The notes under the pieces: model-generated
What the model was told of the DNA's origin: nothing
The model's database searches: none
Seen by the model: the letters and a program-made list of their open reading frames with translations, nothing else
NCBI GenBank assembly: GCA_016928935.1
Contig: JAFGJU010000165.1
Span: 1 to 5,261, forward strand
DNA length: 5,261 bases
Origin: Candidatus Eiseniibacteriota bacterium
Lineage (GTDB): Bacteria > Eisenbacteria > RBG-16-71-46 > JAFGJU01
Direction of reading: 5' to 3'
Part shown: positions 1 to 4,666 of the stretch, piece by piece
Position numbering within the stretch: the stretch's first letter is position 1
Layout: each line of letters begins with the position of its first letter
Position numbers and translations under genes: made by a program

Positions 1-1
1 C

Positions 2-667
2 GTGGGCACCAGGTCGAAGGAGCTCTGCGGAGGCACCCACGTGGAGCGGACCGGTCAAATAGGGCAGTTCCTCATAGTGTCCGAAAGCGCGATCGGGTCC
101 GGCGTCAGGCGGATAGAAGCACTCACGGGCACGGAGGCCAGGGCGAGAGTAGTGGAGAGAGGAAGGACCCTGGAGGCGATAAGGGAGCTCGTCGGCGGGA
201 CCAGAGATGAGCTTCTGGCCAGGACCACCGAGCTGGTTAAGGCGCGGGAGGAACTGGACAGGAAGTCGCATCAAGACGAGAAAACAAAGGCGGCCGCGGA
301 GGTGGACAGGATACTCGCGTCCGCCGAGGACTTCTCGGGGGTCAAGGTCGTCGCTGCCAGGGTGGACATAGCCGGACAGGAGATGCTGCGCGAGGCCGGA
401 GACATCTTGAGACTGAAGCTCACGAAAGGAGCCGGAATCATAGGAGCCGTCGTGGAGGGGAAAGTCCTCCTCCTGGCGTTCGTGGGCGACTCGCTCCTGT
501 CCGAGAAGAGGATTGCTGCGGGCGACGTGGCTCGCGAAGCCGCGAGGGTCGTGGGCGGCGGCGGCGGCGGCAAGCCTCACATGGCCACGGCCGGCGGACA
601 CGACGTGGCGGCTCTGGACAAGGCCCTGGCCAGGGCACGCGAGTTCATACTGGAAAGAATCGGGTAG
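2..667 (+). CDS. alaS: Alanyl-tRNA synthetase, C-terminal fragment (5' end outside window)
   Basis: Alanyl-tRNA synthetase charges tRNA-Ala in the cytoplasm and clears mischarged Ser/Gly-tRNA-Ala. Only the last ~221 residues are present, against about 850-900 for the whole protein, so the aminoacylation domain lies upstream of the window. Residues 6-14 of the fragment read KELCGGTHV, the end of the editing domain; Cys9 and His13 are the second half of its zinc/active-site HxxxH...CxxxH set. IGSGVRRIEALTG follows at 31-43. A charged, probably coiled-coil stretch runs over ~50-105. The C-terminal DHHA1 domain has the typical glycine run and KPHMATAGG at ~185-199, then GGHDVAALDKAL. The reading frame is intact to the TAG stop, and six GGC codons in a row encode the glycine run. 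The family assignment is secure. The first codon shown is internal, not a start. Confidence 0.97.
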   Translation: MGTRSKELCGGTHVERTGQIGQFLIVSESAIGSGVRRIEALTGTEARARVVERGRTLEAIRELVGGTRDELLARTTELVKAREELDRKSHQDEKTKAAAEVDRILASAEDFSGVKVVAARVDIAGQEMLREAGDILRLKLTKGAGIIGAVVEGKVLLLAFVGDSLLSEKRIAAGDVAREAARVVGGGGGGKPHMATAGGHDVAALDKALARAREFILERIG

Positions 668-704
668 AACCGGACCGGGGCTTCGGGCCGGGGCACCGCG
701 GCGT

Positions 705-733
705 CCGAGCGGGTGTCTTTCAGCCGCGCTCGG
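705..733 (+). other. Hairpin in the alaS-GGGPS gap
   Basis: CCGAGCG (705-711) is the exact reverse complement of CGCTCGG (727-733), giving a 7-bp stem around a 15-base loop; GG/CC inside the loop could add two pairs past a bulge. No T-run follows, so it is not a classical intrinsic terminator. It lies just before the probable ribosome binding site at 741-746. It could be an mRNA processing or stability element, or chance in GC-rich DNA. Confidence 0.35.
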
Positions 734-740
734 TCACGAC

Positions 741-746
741 AGAGGA
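741..746 (+). promoter_or_regulatory. Ribosome binding site deciding the TTG start of GGGPS
   Basis: AGAGGA lies 5 bases before the TTG at 752, normal Shine-Dalgarno spacing. The upstream in-frame GTG at 713 has no comparable site (GAGCGG directly abuts it) and sits inside a hairpin. Starting at 752 also gives the usual family length of about 250 residues. Confidence 0.65.
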
Positions 747-751
747 ATCGC

Positions 752-1516
752 TTGAATCCGGCAGTCGAAACAGGAAAGGTCTTCTCAAGCTTGCTCTCGG
801 CTTCCTCGAGGCAGGGAAGCGCGTTCCTGGTGCTCGTGGACCCGGACAAGACGAGCCCTTCGCAGGCGCGTTCGCTGGCGAAGTTGGCCGAAGAATCCGG
901 CGTGGACGGTCTCCTGGTGGGAGGGAGCCAGGGTTTTTGCGGCAGTCTGGACGAGCTCGCGGCGGCCGTGAAGGAGTCGACCGGCCTTCCGGTGATACTG
1001 TTTCCCGGCAGCGCCTGCCAGTTGTCGGACAGGGCGGACGCCATCCTCTTTCTCTCGATGCTCAGCTCCCGCAATCCGCAGTACCTGATCGGAGAGCACG
1101 TCAAGGCGGCGCCGGTGCTGCGCCGGATGTCCATTGAGATAATACCCACGGCGTACCTGCTCGTAGAGTCCGGCACGCTGACTTCCGTCCAGTTCGTGAC
1201 GCAGAGTCTTCCAATACCGCGCGAGAAAGTGGACCTCGCCGTGGCGCACGCGCTTGCGGGGAAGTACATGGGCATGAGACTCGTTTACCTGGAGGCGGGG
1301 AGCGGTGCGGCTGCGCCCGTGCCGGCCGAGATGGTTCAGGGGGTCTCGCTGACGACGGACCTTCCTGTTGCGGTGGGCGGGGGCGTGCGCACGCCCGAGC
1401 AGGCCGGACGATTCGCGCGGTCGGGCGCGAGCTTCGTGGTGGTGGGCAACGTCCTTGAGACCGGGGCGGCGTCCCTGGTCAAGGAGCTTGCCGCCGCCGT
1501 TCACTTCCGCAAGTGA
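752..1516 (+). CDS. Geranylgeranylglyceryl phosphate synthase (GGGPS), group II
   Basis: The family joins a polyprenyl diphosphate, typically geranylgeranyl-PP, to sn-glycerol-1-phosphate, the first step of archaeal-type ether lipid synthesis (EC 2.5.1.41). It is a TIM-barrel prenyltransferase acting at the membrane surface. From TTG-752 the protein has 254 residues. Visible motifs: LVDPDK (28-33), VGGS (56-59), LFPGS (83-87), SRNPQYLIGEH (106-116), IPTAYLLVESG (131-141), YLEAGSGA (179-186) and GGGVRTPEQA (209-218). The SRNPxYLIG segment and YLEAGSGA are characteristic of GGGPS and place it in group II, found in archaea and Bacteroidetes, rather than among Firmicutes PcrB heptaprenyl enzymes. 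It starts 84 bases after alaS, in the same direction, and may be co-transcribed with it or with the sugar genes downstream. An alternative GTG start at 713 would add 13 residues. The true prenyl chain length cannot be read from the sequence. Confidence 0.93.
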   Translation: MNPAVETGKVFSSLLSASSRQGSAFLVLVDPDKTSPSQARSLAKLAEESGVDGLLVGGSQGFCGSLDELAAAVKESTGLPVILFPGSACQLSDRADAILFLSMLSSRNPQYLIGEHVKAAPVLRRMSIEIIPTAYLLVESGTLTSVQFVTQSLPIPREKVDLAVAHALAGKYMGMRLVYLEAGSGAAAPVPAEMVQGVSLTTDLPVAVGGGVRTPEQAGRFARSGASFVVVGNVLETGAASLVKELAAAVHFRK

Positions 1517-1537
1517 GCCGGACGCGAACCGGCCTCA
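1514..1537 (+). other. Hairpin at the GGGPS stop codon
   Basis: GCCGG (1517-1521) pairs with CCGGC (1529-1533) around a 7-base loop. TGA (1514-1516) can extend the stem by pairing with TCA (1535-1537) if C1534 bulges out. No T-run follows, so intrinsic termination is doubtful. It may be a 3'-end stability or attenuating structure between GGGPS and rmlA, or chance. Confidence 0.35.
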
Positions 1538-1581
1538 CGCGGGGGCCAGACGGGCCGACCTGTGTGGGGCGCAACTGACTT

Positions 1582-1591
1582 AGGGGGTGAT
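1582..1591 (+). promoter_or_regulatory. Strong Shine-Dalgarno-like sequence overlapping the GTG start of rmlA
   Basis: AGGGGGTGAT differs at one base from AGGAGGTGAT, the near-full complement of the 16S rRNA 3' end. It contains the annotated GTG (1587-1589) instead of preceding it. A ribosome bound here would normally begin about 5-9 bases after the G-rich core, around ATC at 1596. The match therefore raises doubt about the start codon. Confidence 0.55.
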
Positions 1592-2660
1592 TCCTATCAA
1601 GGGGCTTATTCTCAGCGGGGGAAAGGGGACGAGACTCCGCCCCATCACCTTCACGAGCGCCAAGCAGCTCGTGCCGGTGGCGAACAAGCCGATACTCTTC
1701 TACGGTATCGAGGCCATGCGGGAGGCCGGCATCCGCGACATCGGCATAGTCGTGGGTGACACGAAGAACGAAATCCGCGGCGCGGTGGGAGACGGAAGCG
1801 CCTTCGGGGTCAAGGTCACTTACATAGAGCAGGAGGCGCCGCTGGGGCTGGCGCACGCAGTCAAGGTGTCCAGGGACTACCTGAGGGAAGACCCGTTCGT
1901 GATGTACCTGGGAGACAACCTCATCAGGCAGGGCATCACTCCCCTGGTGGATGAGTTCAATCGCGAGAAGCCCAACTGCATGATACTGCTGGCCGAGGTG
2001 CCCAATCCTTCTGAGTTTGGAGTCGCCGAGCTCAGGGACGGAAGAGTCGTGCGACTGGAGGAAAAGCCCAAGAAGCCGGCCAGCAACCTCGCCCTGGTGG
2101 GCGTGTACATGTTCGACTCCCAAGTGTTCGGCGCGGTGGACGAGATAAGGCCTTCGTGGCGGAACGAGCTGGAGATAACCGACGCCATACAGAGGCTCAT
2201 CGACCACAAGCTGGACGTCCGTTCGCACGTAGTGACGGGATGGTGGAAGGACACCGGCAAGCTGGAAGACCTGCTGGAGGCCAACAGGATGATTCTCCTG
2301 GACCTCCCGAAAAAGGTCGAGGGCACGATCGGAGCGGACTCGACGGTCGAGGGACACGTGGTCGTGGGCGCGGGGACGGAGGTCGTGGGAAGCGTGCTGA
2401 GGGGGCCGCTCATCATCGGGAGGGACTGCAGGATAGAACACTCCTACGTCGGGCCCTTCACCTCGGTGCAGGACTGCGTCCAGGTGAAAGACAGCGAGAT
2501 AGAGCACAGCATCGTCCTCAACGGCAGCAAAATAATCGGAATCGGAGCTAGGATACAGGGAAGCCTGATAGGCCGGGACTCGGAGATAACCAGGCCGAAC
2601 CGGAAACCGCGCTGCTTCATGTTCATGGTGGGCGACAGCAGCAAGATCGAGGTGCTGTGA
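1587..2660 (+). CDS. rmlA: Glucose-1-phosphate thymidylyltransferase, long form
   Basis: RmlA makes dTDP-glucose from dTTP and glucose-1-phosphate (EC 2.7.7.24), the entry step to dTDP-rhamnose and other dTDP-deoxysugars, in the cytoplasm. The 357 residues match the long RmlA/StrD type. The nucleotidyltransferase domain (1 to ~238) has the nucleotide-binding loop LSGGKGTRLRP (9-19), KQLVPVANKP (26-35), metal-binding YLGDN (107-111), EEKPKKP (158-164), LVGVYMFD (170-177) and WWKDTGKLEDLLEANR (219-234). Hexapeptide left-handed beta-helix repeats follow from about 245 and end in GDSSKIEVL. A TAG at 1581 blocks any start further upstream, so GTG-1587 is the first usual start. The family's usual N-terminus is MKGLILSGG, which would fit initiation at the rare codon ATC-1596. 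rmlD lies 153 bases downstream. The sugar specificity (Glc-1-P against other phosphosugars) is inferred from family and neighbourhood. Confidence 0.93.
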   Translation: MIPIKGLILSGGKGTRLRPITFTSAKQLVPVANKPILFYGIEAMREAGIRDIGIVVGDTKNEIRGAVGDGSAFGVKVTYIEQEAPLGLAHAVKVSRDYLREDPFVMYLGDNLIRQGITPLVDEFNREKPNCMILLAEVPNPSEFGVAELRDGRVVRLEEKPKKPASNLALVGVYMFDSQVFGAVDEIRPSWRNELEITDAIQRLIDHKLDVRSHVVTGWWKDTGKLEDLLEANRMILLDLPKKVEGTIGADSTVEGHVVVGAGTEVVGSVLRGPLIIGRDCRIEHSYVGPFTSVQDCVQVKDSEIEHSIVLNGSKIIGIGARIQGSLIGRDSEITRPNRKPRCFMFMVGDSSKIEVL

Positions 2661-2813
2661 GCTCGTTTCGCCCGCCCGCGGGGGAGGGACGATAGACCGG
2701 CTCGCCGGAAGCGGTGGCGATGCCGACGACCGGCGCCGGCCGCCGAAGAGTGCGGCGCGCGCAGTCGGCCGGGAAGAGCCGGTGCAAAGCATCGGGTTCG
2801 GGAGAGAGGAGTC
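2661..2813. other. GC-rich intergenic gap between rmlA and rmlD, no gene seen
   Basis: These 153 bases form the largest gap in an otherwise tightly packed operon. I find no convincing short gene, tRNA-like fold, AT-rich promoter or T-run terminator. There are two perfect palindromes, CCCGCGGG (2675-2682) and CCGGCGCCGG (2730-2739), both unremarkable at this base composition. A purine-rich GGAGAGAGGAG (2801-2811) just before the rmlD GTG acts as its ribosome binding site. A promoter or remnant of a lost gene is possible but unsupported. Confidence 0.6.
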
Positions 2814-3668
2814 GTGAGAGTACTAGTAACGGGTGCGAGGGGCATGCTCGGACGTGACCTGTGTGACATTCTTTCGGGCGGGCACGAGGTCACGGGAGTA
2901 GACATCGAGCAGGGTGACATCACGGACGCGGAAGTGGCGCGCCGACTGATGGCGGACGCGAGGCCGCAGACGGTGGTGCATTGTGCCGCGTACACGGACG
3001 TCGACCGGAGCGAGAGCGAGCCCGACGATGCCTTCCGCGTGAACGCGGACGGCGCCGGCAACGTGGCGGCGGCCTGCAGGGACGCCGGCTGCGCGATAGT
3101 CTACATAAGCACTGACTACGTGTTCGACGGTAGGGCCGAGCGGCCCTACAAGGAGAACGACGCTCCGGCTCCTCTGGGAGTCTACGGCGCCTCCAAGCTG
3201 GCGGGAGAGAGACTGGTGCGCGAGGCCACGCCGCGGCACTTCGTCGTGAGGACTTCGTGGCTGTTCGGCGCGGGCGGCAGGAACTTTGTTGACACCATCA
3301 TCGGTCTGGCCCAAGATAGGGAGACTCTCGAGGTCGTCAACGACCAGGTGGGTTCGCCGACCTTCACGCGACACCTGTCCCGCGGCCTGGCCCGCGTGAT
3401 AGAAAGCGACAAGTTCGGAACCTATCACGCCTCCAACGCCGGGAGTTGCTCCTGGTTTGATTTTGCTCGTGAGATTCTGCGCGCGTGGGGCGACTCGAGG
3501 ACCAGGGTAGTCCCGGTGGACAGCGCCAGACTGGGGCGTCCGGCGAAGAGGCCCGCCCTGTCCGTTCTGGACACGACGCTCTTCCGATCGACGTTCGGCT
3601 TCCCGATGCCTCATTGGAAGGACGCGCTGGCCGAGTACCTCGAGCTCAAACGACGGAGTGCACATTGA
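2814..3668 (+). CDS. rmlD: dTDP-4-dehydrorhamnose reductase
   Basis: RmlD reduces dTDP-4-dehydro-L-rhamnose to dTDP-L-rhamnose with NAD(P)H (EC 1.1.1.133), the last step of the pathway, in the cytoplasm. The 284 residues are the normal family length. It is an extended short-chain dehydrogenase: the N-terminal dinucleotide-binding GARGMLG (7-13) follows strand MRVLVT; HCAAYTDVDRSE (56-67), then NADGAGNVA (77-85), ISTDYVFDG (98-106), the catalytic YGASK (Tyr124, Lys128), RTSWLFG (146-152) and VNDQVGSPTF (175-184) are all typical of RmlD. The GTG start is preceded by GGAGAGAGGAG and the protein begins right at the Rossmann strand. Its TGA overlaps the TTG start of gmhA, which points to coupled translation. 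All key residues are present. The enzymes for the middle steps (rmlB, rmlC) are not in the window. Confidence 0.95.
   Translation: MRVLVTGARGMLGRDLCDILSGGHEVTGVDIEQGDITDAEVARRLMADARPQTVVHCAAYTDVDRSESEPDDAFRVNADGAGNVAAACRDAGCAIVYISTDYVFDGRAERPYKENDAPAPLGVYGASKLAGERLVREATPRHFVVRTSWLFGAGGRNFVDTIIGLAQDRETLEVVNDQVGSPTFTRHLSRGLARVIESDKFGTYHASNAGSCSWFDFAREILRAWGDSRTRVVPVDSARLGRPAKRPALSVLDTTLFRSTFGFPMPHWKDALAEYLELKRRSAH
3655..3658 (+). promoter_or_regulatory. Ribosome binding site deciding the TTG start of gmhA
   Basis: GGAG, inside the last codons of rmlD, lies 6 bases before TTG-3665. The open frame continues upstream to 3485, but that extension lies wholly within the rmlD coding sequence and would add 60 residues unlike GmhA. 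The site, the family length and the TTGA overlap all favour 3665. Confidence 0.7.
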
Positions 3669-4255
3669 GACGATCCCAGTACGACAGAGAGGCCGAGCGG
3701 GCGCTGAGGAGCTCGGCGGAGCTGTTGCGCAGGACGGCGGAGTCGTCGTCCGGATGGGCGGCCGAGGTCGCCAGGCAGATGGTCACTCGGCTCCGCGCGG
3801 GCGCGAAGGTGATTTGCTGCGGAAACGGCGGCAGCGCCGCCGACGCCCAGCACGTGGCGGCAGAGCTCTCCGGGAAGTTCTATCTTGTGAGACGGCCGCT
3901 TCCGGCCCTCGCCATCACCACCAACCCTTCGTCCCTCACCGCCATATCGAACGACTACGGTTACGAGAGCGTTTTTGCGAAGCAGATAGAAGGTCTGGGC
4001 AGGCGCGGCGACGTCCTGCTGGCTTTTTCAACGAGCGGCCGCTCGCCCAACGTGCTCAGGGCCGTGGCCGTCGCGCGCAAGATGGGGATGTTCACAGTGG
4101 GTTTTACGGGAGCGAAGGGCGTGGCGTTCGCCAGGAAGTGCGACATGTGCCTCGTGGTGCCGTCTGACGACTGCCCGCGCATTCAGGAGGCGCACATAGC
4201 CGTGGGCCACTCAATCTGCTTTCTCGTGGAGAAGGCAATGTTCGGAGGCAAATGA
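3665..4255 (+). CDS. gmhA: Phosphoheptose isomerase (sedoheptulose-7-phosphate isomerase)
   Basis: GmhA converts sedoheptulose-7-phosphate to D-glycero-D-manno-heptose-7-phosphate (EC 5.3.1.28), the first step toward ADP- or GDP-heptose for surface glycans; it acts in the cytoplasm. From TTG-3665 the protein has 196 residues, the usual size. It is a single SIS domain: a helical N-terminus (1-47), CGNGGSAADAQHVAAELSG (52-70), LTAISNDYGYESVFAKQ (91-107), the sugar-phosphate loop STSGRSPNVLRA (122-133) and PRIQEAHIAVGH (171-182). His63, Glu67, Gln174 and His182 keep the spacing of the E. coli zinc ligands (61, 65, 172, 180), which argues for an active GmhA and against the related DiaA. The start overlaps the rmlD stop as TTGA and the end overlaps the next gene as ATGA, so three genes are probably translated in sequence. 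No heptose kinase or adenylyltransferase gene is visible in the window. Confidence 0.94.
   Translation: MRRSQYDREAERALRSSAELLRRTAESSSGWAAEVARQMVTRLRAGAKVICCGNGGSAADAQHVAAELSGKFYLVRRPLPALAITTNPSSLTAISNDYGYESVFAKQIEGLGRRGDVLLAFSTSGRSPNVLRAVAVARKMGMFTVGFTGAKGVAFARKCDMCLVVPSDDCPRIQEAHIAVGHSICFLVEKAMFGGK
4244..4248 (+). promoter_or_regulatory. Ribosome binding site of the small membrane protein gene
   Basis: GGAGG lies inside the last codons of gmhA, 3 bases before ATG-4252, in an ATGA stop/start overlap. The close spacing suggests that initiation depends partly on ribosomes finishing gmhA. Confidence 0.6.
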
Positions 4256-4623
4256 AGAACTTTCTGTTGATATTCATCAGCGTGCTGATCGCGGTGCTGG
4301 GGCAGCTGGCGATGAAGCACGGCATCACTTCCGGCCGCCTCGTTGCCAGGCTGGGTGAGGTGTCGAGCGTTTACTCCTACTTCGTCTCGGCTTTCACAAG
4401 TCCGTTCGTGCTGGTCGGGTTCCTCCTGTACGGCCTGAGCTCGCTCTTCTGGCTCATAGTGTTGGGTAGAGTGCAGTTGAGCTACGCCTACCCGCTCGTT
4501 AGCATGGGCTACGTGCTCGCGGTCTTCTTCTCGTGGCTCCTGTTCAAGGAACAGGTGGGCACGATGAGACTGGTTGGGCTGGGCGTGATCTGCATCGGCG
4601 TGACTCTCCTGTCGAGGAGTTGA
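4252..4623 (+). CDS. Four-helix SMR/EamA-like membrane protein, possible lipid-linked sugar flippase (ArnE/ArnF-like)
   Basis: This 123-residue protein is almost entirely membrane-embedded. Four hydrophobic segments are visible at about 3-20, 50-71, 76-98 and 104-121. The first ends in GQLAMKHG (17-24), and the third holds YAYPLVSMGYVLAVFFSWLLF followed by KEQV with Glu100. These are marks of the drug/metabolite transporter superfamily in its single-repeat, four-helix form, which includes SMR multidrug pumps and the ArnE/ArnF subunits that flip undecaprenyl-phosphate aminoarabinose. The long loop between helices 1 and 2 (~25-49) and the sugar-gene context favour a lipid-linked sugar flippase over a drug pump, but substrate and partner are inference. 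Such proteins work as dimers, and no second copy is visible in the window. The ATG overlaps the gmhA stop; a polyprenyl-phosphate transferase gene follows after 43 bases. The fold class is secure, the role is not. Confidence 0.8.
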   Translation: MKNFLLIFISVLIAVLGQLAMKHGITSGRLVARLGEVSSVYSYFVSAFTSPFVLVGFLLYGLSSLFWLIVLGRVQLSYAYPLVSMGYVLAVFFSWLLFKEQVGTMRLVGLGVICIGVTLLSRS

Positions 4624-4646
4624 CCGGCCGAGGGCGGCTTACACCC

Positions 4647-4664
4647 GTCGCCGCGGGGGGCGAC
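4647..4664 (+). promoter_or_regulatory. Hairpin covering the ribosome binding site of the UbiA-family gene
   Basis: GTCGCC (4647-4652) is the exact reverse complement of GGCGAC (4659-4664), giving a 6-bp stem with loop GCGGGG. The only candidate Shine-Dalgarno sequence, the G-run at 4655-4660, lies in the loop and the first two stem positions, and ATG follows at 4667. Folding would hinder ribosome access. This may tune translation or make it depend on ribosomes arriving from upstream; chance is also possible at this GC content. Confidence 0.4.
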
Positions 4665-4666
4665 AG

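Noticed and set aside
713..751. Upstream GTG start of GGGPS adding 13 residues
   Set aside because: The added residues are Arg/Ser-rich and unlike the family, the GTG lies in a hairpin, and AGAGGA favours TTG-752. Not fully excluded.
577..1275. A 232-codon open frame on the - strand across the alaS end and GGGPS
   Set aside because: It crosses two well-supported genes on the other strand, has Ser/Arg-rich composition and no family motifs.
1514..1537. Rho-independent terminator after GGGPS
   Set aside because: A stem is present but no T-run follows, so intrinsic termination is not supported; it is kept only as a hairpin.
2730..2739. Palindrome CCGGCGCCGG as an operator
   Set aside because: Ten-base palindromes of G and C are expected by chance here, there is no promoter next to it and no second copy.
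1479..2792. A 437-codon open frame on the - strand opposite rmlA
   Set aside because: It lies antisense to a clear rmlA, its translation is rich in His, Arg and Pro with no recognisable domain, and long antisense frames are common in GC-rich DNA.
3485..3664. N-terminal extension of gmhA by 60 residues
   Set aside because: The extension is entirely inside rmlD in another frame, has no GmhA similarity, and a well-placed ribosome site supports TTG-3665.
2823..3665. A 280-codon open frame on the - strand opposite rmlD
   Set aside because: It mirrors rmlD almost exactly, and its protein shows no motif or sensible hydrophobic pattern.
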